NCBI RefSeq assembly: GCF_014489635.1
Contig: NZ_CP060828.1
Location: 5,783,501-5,847,500, forward strand
Length of the DNA: 64,000 nucleotides
Direction: 5' to 3'
From: Streptomyces roseirectus
Lineage (GTDB): Bacteria > Actinomycetota > Actinomycetes > Streptomycetales > Streptomycetaceae
Position numbers and translations under genes: made by a program. Positions 51,451 to 62,687 of this stretch are shown here, piece after piece. Position 1 is the stretch's first letter, and the number at the start of each line of letters is the position of its first letter. The notes beneath the pieces were generated by a model. The model saw only the letters and a list, made by a program, of their open reading frames with translations, was not told the DNA's origin and did no database searches.

Positions 51451-52943
51451 AACGCACCACCGTGTCCCTGATCGCCGGAACGGCCGCGCTCGCCGCCGTC
51501 ACCGCCTTCGCCGTCGTCCAGGAACCCGCCCAGGCCGGCACCACCGCGCCCAGGGCGGCTTCCCGGCTGCCCGTCGAGCGCACCGGCCTGGTCTGCCCGG
51601 CGCCCAGCACCTCCGACCTCGCCGACACGCAGTACACGTCGTTCACACCGGTCACCGAGGGCACCGCCGCCGAGGGCAAGGCCACGCTCACGGGCGTCAC
51701 CGAAGCCTCCGGCGACGCGAGCACCGCGCAGAACGGTAAGGCCAAGCCCGCCGGCAAGTCCGCCGTCACCCCCGGCGCCCCCGGCAAGCCCGTCACCGGC
51801 GGCGTCAGCGGCGGCAGCGCGCCCGCGCTCGTCGGCACCGCCGACGGCAAGTACGCGCCCGGCTGGACCGTCCAGGCCACCACCGGCGTCGCCGCGGGCA
51901 CCGGCCGCGGCCTCCTCGGCATCTCCTGCGGCACCCCCGACACCGAGTTCTGGTTCCCCGGCACCAGCACCGCCGCCGACCGCACCGACTACCTCCACCT
52001 CACCAACCCCGACGACTCGGCGGCCGTCGTCGACATCGAGCTCTACGGCCCCGAAGGCGCCCTGCAGACCTCCGCCGGCGACGGCATCACCGTCCCCGCG
52101 CACGCCAGCGAGCCGATCCTGCTGTCCACGCTGACCACCGAGAAGCTGGACGACGTGACGCTCCACGTGAACGTCCGCAGCGGGCGCGTCGGCGCCGCCG
52201 TCCAGGCCCTCGACGACAAGCTCGGCGGCGACTGGCTGACCGCCTCCACGGACCCCGCGAACACCCTGGTCGTCCCCGGCATCCCGAAGGACGCCACCGC
52301 CGTCCGCCTGGTCGCCTTCACCCCGGACGACTCCGACGCCGACCTGAAGATCCAGCTCGCCTCCACCAACGGCCTGATCACCCCCGCCGGCCACGAGACC
52401 GTCCACATCAAGGCGGGCAGCACCACCTCCGTCGACCTCGGCGACGTCACGCGCGGCGAGGCCGGCTCCCTGCTGCTCTCCCCGGGCGACGTCGCGACCC
52501 CGGTCGTCGCGGCGGTCCGCGTCACCCGCGGCAAGGGCGACGACCAGGAGACCTCCTTCATCCCGGCCACCGCGCCCGTCGGCACGCGCGCGTCCGTCCT
52601 CGGCAACACCGCCAAGGGCACCACCCTGTCGATCACCGCCCCCACGGCCACCGCCCAGGTCAAGGTCACCGCCTCGGCCGGCACGGACGCGGGCACGCCC
52701 GCGTCGAAGACGTACACCGTCAAGGCGGGCACCACCCAGGACGTCGCCCTGCCCGTCCCGGCCGGCCTCAAGGGCACGTACGCGCTCACCGTCGAGACCG
52801 TCTCCGGCGGCCCCGTCTACGCCTCCCGCACCCTCGTCTCCACCGACGAGGACGGCCCCGGCTTCACCACCCAGACCCTCCCGGACGACCGCGGGACGGT
52901 GGCGGTTCCGGACAGTACGCAGGACTTGTCGATCCTCAATTGA
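51447..52943 (+). CDS. Secreted DUF5719-family protein
   Basis: The 498-residue exported protein has a signal peptide (MKRTTVSLIAGTAALAAVTA, cut near AQAGT). The first 150 residues are Ala/Gly/Thr-rich. From about 155 on repeated beta segments follow (LHLTNPDDSAAVVDIELYG, VPAHASEPILLSTL), resembling immunoglobulin-like folds. The GTG overlaps the glycosyltransferase stop, so the two are co-translated and probably work together outside or at the membrane. DUF5719 is my family assignment by pattern, and no activity is known. Confidence 0.78.
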   Translation: MKRTTVSLIAGTAALAAVTAFAVVQEPAQAGTTAPRAASRLPVERTGLVCPAPSTSDLADTQYTSFTPVTEGTAAEGKATLTGVTEASGDASTAQNGKAKPAGKSAVTPGAPGKPVTGGVSGGSAPALVGTADGKYAPGWTVQATTGVAAGTGRGLLGISCGTPDTEFWFPGTSTAADRTDYLHLTNPDDSAAVVDIELYGPEGALQTSAGDGITVPAHASEPILLSTLTTEKLDDVTLHVNVRSGRVGAAVQALDDKLGGDWLTASTDPANTLVVPGIPKDATAVRLVAFTPDDSDADLKIQLASTNGLITPAGHETVHIKAGSTTSVDLGDVTRGEAGSLLLSPGDVATPVVAAVRVTRGKGDDQETSFIPATAPVGTRASVLGNTAKGTTLSITAPTATAQVKVTASAGTDAGTPASKTYTVKAGTTQDVALPVPAGLKGTYALTVETVSGGPVYASRTLVSTDEDGPGFTTQTLPDDRGTVAVPDSTQDLSILN

Positions 52944-53058
52944 TCATCGATCTCCGTATGGGCAACCGAACCCGAACGGACATCTGGAATTCTTGACGCA
53001 CTGTTCAGATTTCCGGAGGATAAGCCTCGCCGTCGAGCACAAGGAAAAGGATCTCGCA

Positions 53059-53859
53059 TTGGTACCGTCGACTCGCATCGTGGTGTTCGACCTGGACGAC
53101 ACGCTCGCCCTCTCCAAAGCGAAGATCGAGCCGCGTATGGCCCAGCGCCTGCTGCGGCTGCTCGCCGAGAAGCCCGTCTGCATCATTTCCGGCGGCCGGT
53201 ACGAACAGTTCCAGGCGCAGGTTCTCGAAGAATTGCCGCTCACCCCCGAACTCGCCGGCCGGCTCCACCTGATGCCGACCTGCGGCACGCGTTACCTCCG
53301 TTGGGAGAACGGCGCCTGGCAGGACATCTACTGCGAGAACCTGGCGGAGGACGAGAAAGCCCTCATCGTGAAGGTCCTCACCGAGGGCGCGAAATCCCTC
53401 GGCCTGTGGGCCGAGCACACCTGGGGCGACATCATCGAGGACCGCGGCAGCCAGGTCACCTTCTCCGCGCTCGGCCAGCAGGCCCCGCACCAGGAGAAGG
53501 CCGCCTGGGACCCCGACGGCACCCGCCGCCGCGCCCTGTGGGAGTACGCCTCCGCCCGCCTGCCCGACCTGGAGGTCCGCAGCGGCGGCTCGACGTCCAT
53601 CGACGTCACCAAGAAGGGCATCGACAAGGCGTACGGCATGCGGCGCCTCCTGGACTTCCTCGACCTGCGCGTGGAGGACGTCCTCTTCGTCGGCGACCGC
53701 CTCGACGAGGGCGGCAACGACTACCCCGTGCGCGCGATGGGCGTCCCCAGCATCGCCGTCACCGGCTGGGAGCAGACCGTCGACGTCATCGACACCCTCC
53801 TCGGCGACCACCTGGACCGCCCGGTGCCCTCGCTCCTGGAGCCGCTCGACGTGCGGTGA
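53059..53859 (+). CDS. HAD-IIB hydrolase resembling eukaryotic-type phosphomannomutase
   Basis: This is a protein of about 266 residues. Motif I FDLDDTLALSKAKIEPRM, motif II CIISGGRYEQF, a cap domain and SGGSTSIDVTKKGIDKAYGM with motif IV FVGDRLDEGGNDYPVRAMG follow the order of human PMM2 (there SIGGQISFDVFPDGWDK and FFGDKTMPGGNDHE). The likeness is much greater than to general HAD-IIB phosphatases. Some cap arginines that bind the sugar phosphate in PMM2 are not obviously kept, so mutase activity is unproven. The TTG at 53059 with GGAAAAGGA upstream is my start; the frame is open to 52993. It sits among mannose genes where the usual manB is missing. Confidence 0.75.
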   Translation: MVPSTRIVVFDLDDTLALSKAKIEPRMAQRLLRLLAEKPVCIISGGRYEQFQAQVLEELPLTPELAGRLHLMPTCGTRYLRWENGAWQDIYCENLAEDEKALIVKVLTEGAKSLGLWAEHTWGDIIEDRGSQVTFSALGQQAPHQEKAAWDPDGTRRRALWEYASARLPDLEVRSGGSTSIDVTKKGIDKAYGMRRLLDFLDLRVEDVLFVGDRLDEGGNDYPVRAMGVPSIAVTGWEQTVDVIDTLLGDHLDRPVPSLLEPLDVR

Positions 53860-53921
53860 GGACCTCCGCGCGCGTACGCGTGGGGACGTCCACAGGGCGC
53901 CCGTGCGTGCGCGCCGTCCCG

Positions 53922-54371
53922 TCAGTCCTCGCCGTACCGGGGATCGACCGTCTCCGGCGTCAGCCCCAGCAGCTCGGCGACCTGCTCGACGACGATCTCG
54001 TGGACCAGGGCGGCCCGCTCGTCGCGGCCCTTCGTGCGGATCTCCACCGGCCGCCGGTAGACGACCACCCGCGCGCGGCGCCCGCCGGACGCCGGGGCGA
54101 TCCCGCCGAGCGGCACCGCCTCGTCGTTCCAGGGCCCCTCGGGGCCGTCGAGGCGGGGCACTTCGAGGACCATGAAGTCGATGTCCGCGAGCTGCGGCCA
54201 GCGCCGCTCGAGACGCTCCACCGAGTCCTGCACGAGATCGGCGAACAGCTCGGCACGGCTCGCCGCGAGCGGCACCTGGGGCGGCGCGATCGGACCGCGC
54301 ATGCCCCGCCCGTGGCGGTCACGGCGGCGGGGCCCGGGGGCTGCGGCACGGGGCGGTACGGGGCTCTCCAT
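53922..54371 (-). CDS. Zincin-like metallopeptidase-family protein (DUF1025) with altered HExxH
   Basis: This 149-residue protein belongs to the small actinobacterial zincin-like family that sits near whiB and manA in many genomes. The expected HExxH helix reads LVHEIVVEQVAELL: the first His-Glu is present but the second His is replaced by Glu, so normal zinc binding is doubtful. A conserved ADIDFMVLEVPRLDG strand precedes a basic REVVVYRRP-like strand. The first 30 residues are Arg/Pro-rich; a later start is possible. It converges on the HAD-IIB gene. Confidence 0.72.
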   Translation of the reverse strand: MESPVPPRAAAPGPRRRDRHGRGMRGPIAPPQVPLAASRAELFADLVQDSVERLERRWPQLADIDFMVLEVPRLDGPEGPWNDEAVPLGGIAPASGGRRARVVVYRRPVEIRTKGRDERAALVHEIVVEQVAELLGLTPETVDPRYGED

Positions 54372-54633
54372 AACTACTGAAGCGTAGTCCCCGCTCAGAC
54401 CGCCGTAGCGTCCGCTCCGTCATGTCGCAGGATGACCATTCCAGCCAAGGTTGGGCTCGATTCGGCATCTCTCCAGGACCGTCGATCTCATGCCACTTGA
54501 TGGGGTTTGCACCGGCCTGTGACCGGCCCTGTTCGGCCCCGACCGGCTGAAAACTGGTGTTCACGCAGGTCAGCGGGGTATGACAGGGGGGACATGTGCG
54601 GTGTTTCACAGCACGACACGGTGGAGTGACCTG

Positions 54634-55053
54634 GTGGAGAGTCGTCGCGGCCCGCTCAAGAGTGCGGTACCGTCCAACGTCGTGAGCCCTGTACGTCGCT
54701 GTTCGCGCACCGCCTGCGGCCGACCCGCCGTCGCGACGCTGACGTACGTCTACGCCGACTCGACGGCCGTCCTCGGCCCGCTCGCGACCTACGCCGAGCC
54801 CCACTGCTACGACCTGTGCGCCGAGCACTCCGAGCGCCTGACGGCCCCGCGCGGCTGGGAAGTCGTCCGCCTCCTCGACGGCTCCGCGCCCGCGCGACCC
54901 AGCGGCGACGACCTCGAAGCCCTCGCCAACGCCGTACGCGAAGCGGCCCGCCCCCAGGAACGCGCCGCCGGCGGCGCCTCCGGCCGAGCGGCCGACCCCA
55001 TGGAGGTCGCCCGCCGGGGCCACCTCCGCGTCCTGCGCTCCCCGGAGTCCTGA
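54634..55053 (+). CDS. DUF3499 family protein
   Basis: This protein of about 139 residues has a likely zinc-binding set of cysteines (RRCSRTACGRPA and CYDLCAEH) in a small conserved core (ATLTYVYADSTAVLGPLAT), then a variable acidic tail. The family is found next to the zincin gene and manB in actinobacteria. The GTG at 54634 has GGAG nearby. A GTG at 54682 starting SPVRRCSRTACG is an alternative. In this genome the Trm112 gene follows after 73 bases, where a phosphomannomutase gene would be expected. Confidence 0.8.
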   Translation: MESRRGPLKSAVPSNVVSPVRRCSRTACGRPAVATLTYVYADSTAVLGPLATYAEPHCYDLCAEHSERLTAPRGWEVVRLLDGSAPARPSGDDLEALANAVREAARPQERAAGGASGRAADPMEVARRGHLRVLRSPES

Positions 55054-55126
55054 CCCCTCACAGCCCCCCGGCGCTAGGCTGGCTCATCGGACCACCCATG
55101 CCGCCTGACCTGTGAAGGACACTCCC

Positions 55127-55300
55127 GTGCCGCTCGTCGAACCCGCCCTCCTGGACATCCTCGCCTGCCCGTCCTGCCACGCCCCCCTGACGGAACAGGA
55201 CACCGACCTCGTCTGTACGAGCCCCGACTGCGCCCTCGCCTACCCGGTCCGCGACGGCATCCCGGTCCTCCTGGTGGACGAGGCCCGCAAGCCGGAGTAG
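55127..55300 (+). CDS. Trm112-family zinc-ribbon protein
   Basis: This is a 57-residue protein with two Cys pairs (LACPSCHAPL and LVCTSPDCALAYPVRDGIPVLL), the standard Trm112 pattern. Bacterial members are small partner proteins, often of methyltransferases. The GTG at 55127 has AAGGA seven bases upstream, better than the in-frame GTG at 55112. Confidence 0.88.
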   Translation: MPLVEPALLDILACPSCHAPLTEQDTDLVCTSPDCALAYPVRDGIPVLLVDEARKPE

Positions 55301-55483
55301 TGGACGGGGGCCTCGCGCGGGCGCGCGCGAGGTGAACCGGCGAGGCAATCGCCCTCACGCGCGCGGGTACGTGACGACAGGCCCCCGGGACGCGCTCGCC
55401 CCGCCGGCCGCAACCGAACCCGCCCCGACCGCCCCAGCCTCGAACCACCCCCCTCCACCCACCCCTCGGCGATCGGAGACCCC

Positions 55484-56614
55484 ATGCTCGACGAATCCCT
55501 CCTCGACACGCCGGAGGCCCTTGCCGAGGCCGATCGCCGGGCCCTCCTGCGCGGCGCGGCGGAGGCGGGCGCCAGGGTCCGCACGGCGGCACGGCACGCG
55601 ACGGAGGCAGGCGTACCCCAGCTGAAGCCGGACGGCCGCCCGCGCGGCATCCTGATCGCGGGCCCCGGCGCGGCGGCGACCTGCGTGGCCGACCTCCTGG
55701 GCACCCTCGCGGGCGCCGCCTGCCCGGTCACCCGCCTCGCCCCCACCGGCGTCGCCCCGGCACCGGGAGCCCTCCGCTGGGACCTCCCCGGCTGGGCGGG
55801 CTCGGTGGACCTCCTGCTGATCGCCACCCCGGACGGCACGGAACCGGGCCTGGCCCTCCTGGCGGAACAGGCGTACCGACGCGGCTGCACGGTCGTCGCC
55901 GTCGCCCCCACCCGCACCCCCCTCGCGGAGGCCACAGGAGCCTCGCACAGCCTCTTCATCCCGCTCGCGACGGCCGCGTACGACCAGGAGGCCCAACCAC
56001 TCACGGCGTCGGCCCCCGGCGTCCTGTGGGCCCTGCTGACGCCCCTCCTGGCCCTCCTGGACCGCATCGGCCTCGTGACGGCCCCCGCGGACACCCTGGA
56101 GCGCATCGCCGACCGCCTGGACCACGTCGCCGAACGCTGCGGCCCGGCCGTCGCGACGTACAGCAACCCGGCGAAGACCCTGGCCGGCGAACTGGCGGAC
56201 GCGCTCCCGGTGATCTGGACGGAAGGCGTCTCCGCGGGCCCGGCGGGCCGCCGTTTCGCCGCGGCCCTGGCCGAACTCGCCGGCCGCCCCGCCCTGATCG
56301 CGGAACTCCCCGAGGCCCTGGCCGCCCACAGCGCCCTCCTGGCCGGCCCGCTGGCCGCCGGCGCCGACCCGGACGATTTCTTCCGCGACCGCGTCGACGA
56401 CCCGCCCGCCCTGCACGCACGCGTGGTGCTCCTGCGCGACCGCCCCAGCGGCGGCCTCAGCGCCGCCCCCGCGGCCCGTGACCTGGCCCTCGGCCACGAC
56501 ACGCCGATCAGCGAACTCGACCCGGAAGAGGGCGCCGAACTGGAGACCCTGGCCGAGCTGATCGCCATCACGGATTTCGCCGCCGTTTACCTCGCGCTCG
56601 CCGCCGGCGCCTGA
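55484..56614 (+). CDS. SIS-domain protein, phosphoglucose/phosphomannose isomerase-like
   Basis: This 376-residue protein with sugar-isomerase folds is related to bifunctional phosphoglucose/phosphomannose isomerases (GILIAGPGAAATCVADLLG, WAGSVDLLLIATPDGTEP, IADRLDHVAERCGPAV). Actinobacterial members beside manA have lost parts of the usual active site and their activity is uncertain. It is 45 bases from manA in the same direction, so both act on hexose phosphates or one regulates the other. Confidence 0.8.
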   Translation: MLDESLLDTPEALAEADRRALLRGAAEAGARVRTAARHATEAGVPQLKPDGRPRGILIAGPGAAATCVADLLGTLAGAACPVTRLAPTGVAPAPGALRWDLPGWAGSVDLLLIATPDGTEPGLALLAEQAYRRGCTVVAVAPTRTPLAEATGASHSLFIPLATAAYDQEAQPLTASAPGVLWALLTPLLALLDRIGLVTAPADTLERIADRLDHVAERCGPAVATYSNPAKTLAGELADALPVIWTEGVSAGPAGRRFAAALAELAGRPALIAELPEALAAHSALLAGPLAAGADPDDFFRDRVDDPPALHARVVLLRDRPSGGLSAAPAARDLALGHDTPISELDPEEGAELETLAELIAITDFAAVYLALAAGA

Positions 56615-56658
56615 TCCTGTTCCCGGCCCCGCCTGAACCACACGCAAGAGAGAACCGC

Positions 56659-57810
56659 ATGGACCGCCTCGACAACACCGTCCGCCCCTACGCCTGGGGT
56701 TCCACCACCGCGATCCCGCACCTCCTCGGCGTCGAACCGACCGGCGAACCGCAGGCGGAGATGTGGATGGGCGCCCACCCCGGCGCCCCCTCGCGCACCG
56801 CGCGCGGGACCCTCGCCGAGGTCATCGACGCGGACCCGAAGAGCGAACTCGGCGAGGCGGCCGTCACCAAGTTCGGCCCCCGCCTGCCCTTCCTCCTCAA
56901 GCTCCTCGCCGCCGGCGCCCCGCTCTCCCTCCAGGTCCACCCGAACCTCGCGCAGGCGAAAGAGGGTCACGCCGACGAGGAGCGCCGGGGCATCCCCCTG
57001 GACGCTCCCCACCGCAACTACAAGGACGCCAACCACAAGCCCGAACTCATCTGCGCCCTCACCGAGTTCGACGGCCTGTGCGGCTTCCGCGCCCCCGAGG
57101 ACGCCGCCGCCCTCCTGGACGGCCTCGGCGTCGACTCCCTGAAGCCGTACGTCGACCTCCTGCGCGCGCACCCCGAGGACGCCGCCCTGCGCGAAGTCCT
57201 CACGGCCGTCCTGAGCGCCGACCCCGAGGACATGGCCCGCACGGTCACCGACGCCACCCACGCGTGCGAGCGCCTGGGCGGCCCCTACACGCCGTACGCG
57301 CAGATCGCCCGCCACTACCCCGGCGACCCCGGTGTCGTCGCCGCGATGCTCCTCAACCACGTCCGGCTCCAGCCCGGCGAGGCCCTGTTCCTCGGCGCGG
57401 GCATCCCGCACGCGTACCTGACCGGCCTCGGCGTCGAGATCATGGCCAACTCCGACAACGTCCTGCGCTGCGGCCTGACCCCCAAGCACGTCGACGTCCC
57501 CGAACTCCTGCGCGTCGTGCGCTTCGAGGCGACCGGACCCGGCGTCCTGCGCCCCGAGGCGTCCCCGGACGGCGAGGAGGTCTACGACACCCCGATCGAC
57601 GAGTTCCGCCTCTCCCGGTACGTCCTGCCCGAGGGCACGTCCGTCCACGACCTCACCCGCCCCGCCCCGCAGATCCTGCTCTGCACGGCCGGCACGGTCC
57701 GCGCCGGCGAGCACGAACTCGCGCCGGGACAGTCCGTGTTCGTCGCGGCGGGCGAAAAGGCCGAGGTGAGCGGTGCGGGGACGCTGTTCAGGGCCACCGT
57801 GGTCGTCTGA
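56659..57810 (+). CDS. manA: Mannose-6-phosphate isomerase, class I
   Basis: This 383-residue zinc enzyme interconverts fructose-6-phosphate and mannose-6-phosphate. RPYAWGSTTAIPHLLG, LSLQVHPNLAQAKEG (zinc ligands), HKPELICALTEFDGLCGF and AYLTGLGVEIMANSDNVLR are diagnostic. It opens the route to GDP-mannose that manC at 41.3 kb completes. The intermediate step to mannose-1-phosphate needs a phosphomannomutase. Confidence 0.95.
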   Translation: MDRLDNTVRPYAWGSTTAIPHLLGVEPTGEPQAEMWMGAHPGAPSRTARGTLAEVIDADPKSELGEAAVTKFGPRLPFLLKLLAAGAPLSLQVHPNLAQAKEGHADEERRGIPLDAPHRNYKDANHKPELICALTEFDGLCGFRAPEDAAALLDGLGVDSLKPYVDLLRAHPEDAALREVLTAVLSADPEDMARTVTDATHACERLGGPYTPYAQIARHYPGDPGVVAAMLLNHVRLQPGEALFLGAGIPHAYLTGLGVEIMANSDNVLRCGLTPKHVDVPELLRVVRFEATGPGVLRPEASPDGEEVYDTPIDEFRLSRYVLPEGTSVHDLTRPAPQILLCTAGTVRAGEHELAPGQSVFVAAGEKAEVSGAGTLFRATVVV

Positions 57811-57955
57811 CCGCGACACGATCCGGCGATGATCGGATCATCAGACCGGGGCTGTGGACAACCGCCGCACCACGGCCCCGAGATGCTGTAACAATGGCCC
57901 ACCGGCAAAGGCCCGGCAAAGCGCTGTACGGAGACGAAGGGACCAGGGCGAGCAC

Positions 57956-58930
57956 ATGAGCGCGTCAGGCGGCACCAAGGCGATCGTGGCGGCACTCGGC
58001 GCCAACCTCGCGATCGCGGTATCGAAGTTCGTGGCGTTCGCCTTCAGCGGCTCCTCGTCCATGCTCGCCGAGGGCGTGCACTCCCTCGCCGACTCCGGCA
58101 ACCAGGCCCTGCTCCTGGTCGGCGGCAAGAAGGCCCAGCGCGAGGCGACCCCGCAACACCCCTTCGGCTACGGCCGCGAGCGCTACATCTACGCCTTCCT
58201 CGTCTCCATCGTGCTCTTCTCCGTCGGCGGCATGTTCGCCATCTACGAGGGCTACGAGAAGATCAAGCACCCGCACGAACTGGAGCACTGGTACTGGCCG
58301 GTGGGCGTCCTGGTCTTCGCGATCATCGCCGAGAGCTTCTCGTTCCGGACGGCCATCAAGGAGTCCAACGAACTGCGCGGCACGCTCTCCTGGAAGGAGT
58401 TCGTCCGCCGCGCCAAGGCGCCCGAGCTGCCCGTCGTCCTCCTGGAGGACTTCGGCGCCCTCGTCGGCCTGATCCTCGCCCTCGGCGGCGTCGGCCTCGC
58501 CCTGGCCACCGGTGACGGCGTCTGGGACGGCATCGGCACGCTCTGCATCGGCATCCTCCTCGTCCTCATCGCGATCGTCCTCGCCGCCGAGACCAAGTCC
58601 CTGCTCCTGGGCGAGGCCGCCGGCCTGGAGGAGGTCGAGAAGATCGAGGCCGCGATCGTCGACGGCGACACCGTCACCCGCGTCATCCACATGCGCACGC
58701 TCCACCTCGGCCCCGAGGAACTGCTCGTCGCCGCCAAGGTCGCCGTCCAGCACGACGACACCGCCACCGAGGTCGCCGCCGCCATCGACGCCGCCGAGAC
58801 CCGCATCCGCGCGGCCGTCCCGATCGCCCGCGTCATCTACCTCGAACCGGACATCTACAGCGAGTCGGAGGCCACCAAGGGCGCCGACCCGGAGGCGGCC
58901 CCCGGCGGCCCCGCCCCGGCGGCCCACTGA
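57956..58930 (+). CDS. Cation diffusion facilitator family transporter
   Basis: The 324-residue membrane protein has about five to six hydrophobic helices, the CDF signature SSSMLAEGVHSLADSGNQ and HPFGYGRERYIY in the N-terminal half. A second metal-site helix LLEDFGALVGLILAL and a cytoplasmic ferredoxin-like domain (VTRVIHMRTLHLGPEELLVAAKV) follow. It exports divalent metal such as Zn, Co or Fe by proton exchange. The ATG at 57956 is the natural start before the first helix. Monocistronic with a hairpin after the stop. Confidence 0.9.
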   Translation: MSASGGTKAIVAALGANLAIAVSKFVAFAFSGSSSMLAEGVHSLADSGNQALLLVGGKKAQREATPQHPFGYGRERYIYAFLVSIVLFSVGGMFAIYEGYEKIKHPHELEHWYWPVGVLVFAIIAESFSFRTAIKESNELRGTLSWKEFVRRAKAPELPVVLLEDFGALVGLILALGGVGLALATGDGVWDGIGTLCIGILLVLIAIVLAAETKSLLLGEAAGLEEVEKIEAAIVDGDTVTRVIHMRTLHLGPEELLVAAKVAVQHDDTATEVAAAIDAAETRIRAAVPIARVIYLEPDIYSESEATKGADPEAAPGGPAPAAH

Positions 58931-58931
58931 C

Positions 58932-58949
58932 GGCACCCCGGCGGGTGCC
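58932..58949. terminator. 7-bp hairpin after the cation transporter
   Basis: GGCACCC at 58932-58938 and GGGTGCC at 58943-58949 with a four-base loop immediately follow the stop codon. Confidence 0.65.
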
Positions 58950-60979
<2,030 letters not shown>

Positions 60980-61020
60980 CCCGGCCGCGGGTCCCACCCC
61001 GCGCCGGCCGTACCGCAGAG

Positions 61021-61053
61021 GCAGGCCCCCGCACCCCCGTGCCGGGGGCCTGC
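61021..61053 (+). terminator. 11-bp hairpin terminator after ahcY
   Basis: GCAGGCCCCCG at 61021-61031 pairs with CGGGGGCCTGC at 61043-61053, followed by CCCTTGTT. Confidence 0.8.
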
Positions 61054-61116
61054 CCCTTGTTCCGGCCGAGTCGCCCCCCGACGACCCGACCAGCTCTGTC
61101 ACGACCCAGGACCCCC

Positions 61117-61731
61117 ATGCCCCGCGGCCGTTATTCGCTCCACGACCCGCACGACCACACCCCGCTGGCCGACGAGCACTTCCAGTGCGCCCCCGGCCCC
61201 TCCGGCTGGCGCTACGTCGCCCAGCGGACCACGCCCGCGGGCGACCACAGCGGCTCCGTCGACCTCGCCCTCGACGACCTCGGCCGCCCCATCCGCCTCG
61301 AACTCCACGCGGCCGGCTGGCAGGTCCGCGCCGCCGCCCTCGACGGCGTCACCTGGGTCCGCACCGACCCCGCCGGCGAACACGCCACCGAAGGCAACGT
61401 CCCCGCCCACGCCTTCACCGGCACCTCCCCGGCCTTCCTCGTCGCCACCGCCCGTCTCCTGCGGCTCACTCCCACCACCTCCGCGACCCGCGTCCGCCTC
61501 GTCTCCTTCACCGACCCGGTCCTGGCTCCCCGCACGACCGACCAGTCCTGGGCCTTGGTGAACAGCGAAGCACACGCCACTGACAACGGCCCCCTGACCG
61601 TGGACGAATACCAGGTCACAGCCCTGGACACCGGCGAGAGACACACCGTCCACATCGCCGGCGACGTCGTCCTCGCGGCCCCCGGCATCGAACTCGAAGA
61701 CCTCGCCTCACCACCGTCGACGTTCCACTGA
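61117..61731 (+). CDS. Conserved hypothetical protein
   Basis: The 204-residue soluble protein has no signal peptide or membrane helix and a mixed beta-rich sequence (GSVDLALDDLGRPIRLELHAAGWQVRA). It has internal Trp and acidic clusters and a C-terminal segment like LTVDEYQVTALDTGERHTV. No family is recognised. The ATG at 61117 is set by the start of typical codon use and has no clear ribosome binding site. It converges on the RDD gene. Confidence 0.65.
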   Translation: MPRGRYSLHDPHDHTPLADEHFQCAPGPSGWRYVAQRTTPAGDHSGSVDLALDDLGRPIRLELHAAGWQVRAAALDGVTWVRTDPAGEHATEGNVPAHAFTGTSPAFLVATARLLRLTPTTSATRVRLVSFTDPVLAPRTTDQSWALVNSEAHATDNGPLTVDEYQVTALDTGERHTVHIAGDVVLAAPGIELEDLASPPSTFH

Positions 61732-61751
61732 GCCGCGACCGCCCGCCGCGC

Positions 61752-62687
61752 TCAGGACGGCGGCGCGAACCCGTTCGAAGGCCGCTCGACGGGCGTCTGC
61801 GGAGCCGGCGAGGGGGCCTGCGGTGCCTGAGAGGGCTGAGGGGGCTGTGGAGGGTGAGATGCCCCGCCTCCGTACGCCGGAGACGCCTGCGCGCTCTGAG
61901 ACGCCCCCGGAGCCCCGTACGGCGAACCGGCGGCAGCCCCGCCCGGGAACGCCCGCCGCGCCTCCCGCGCCTGCCGCTCCTGCACCACCGCCGCCAGATA
62001 CGCCCCCGGCGTCACCCCCTCCGGCGCCGGCACCCCCGTACGCGCCACCACATCGTTCGCCAGCCGCTCCGCCATGCCCCAGCCGACCTGCGGATCCAAC
62101 TGGTGCGCACGCCCCAGGTACTGCCGTATCGCCAGCCACAACGCGTCAGGCACGGCGGACAGATCCAGCTCGGCGAAACGTCCCGCCAACGCGGGCGGAG
62201 GCGGCGCGAGGAACCCGGTCCGCGCGACCGGCACCCGCTCGCGCACCACCAGCGTCCCCGCGAACACATCACCCAGCCGCCGCCCGCGCGCGGACACCAA
62301 CGAGGCGATGACCGCGATCGTCCCGCCCGTCATCAGAATCTCCACGACCCCGATCGCCCCGCGCACGAGCGCGTGCCGGAACCGGATCGGCCCCCCGTCG
62401 TCCCGCACCACCCGCAGCCCGAACGCCAGCTTCCCCAGAGACCGCCCATGGCTCAGCGTCTCCACCGCGATCGGCACACCCACCAGCACCAGCAGGAACG
62501 AGGCGATCGACAGAGCGACCTGCGCGGCCTCGTCCAGGGACGCCGTCGTCGCGATCAGCACGACGGACACGACGATGTAGAGCACGAAGGCCACCACGAG
62601 GTCCAGGAGGACGGCCAGCGCCCTGCTGGGCAGCCTCGCGGGCCGCAGCTCCAGCGCCACGGCCTCACCCGTCACCAACTCACTCAC
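61752..62687 (-). CDS. RDD-family membrane protein
   Basis: This 311-residue protein has an N-terminal RDD domain. PARLPSRALAVLLDLVVAF contains the Arg and first Asp, and three to four hydrophobic helices follow, with HGRSLGKLAFGLRVVRDDGG and RRLGDVFAGTLVV in between. A soluble region and a Pro/Gln/Ala-rich tail of about 80 residues complete it. GTG at 62687 with GGAAGGGG upstream. It is divergent from the SpoIIM gene, a pairing often found with DUF58 and MoxR genes. Function is uncertain, probably a membrane transporter or partner. Confidence 0.82.
   Translation of the reverse strand: MSELVTGEAVALELRPARLPSRALAVLLDLVVAFVLYIVVSVVLIATTASLDEAAQVALSIASFLLVLVGVPIAVETLSHGRSLGKLAFGLRVVRDDGGPIRFRHALVRGAIGVVEILMTGGTIAVIASLVSARGRRLGDVFAGTLVVRERVPVARTGFLAPPPPALAGRFAELDLSAVPDALWLAIRQYLGRAHQLDPQVGWGMAERLANDVVARTGVPAPEGVTPGAYLAAVVQERQAREARRAFPGGAAAGSPYGAPGASQSAQASPAYGGGASHPPQPPQPSQAPQAPSPAPQTPVERPSNGFAPPS

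Noticed and set aside
54372..54633. Search for a small RNA (C-rich hairpin loops) between the zincin and DUF3499 genes
   Set aside because: A GGGGGG run and a CCGGCC-type hairpin are present, but the paired-hairpin arrangement of the known 6C RNA is not.
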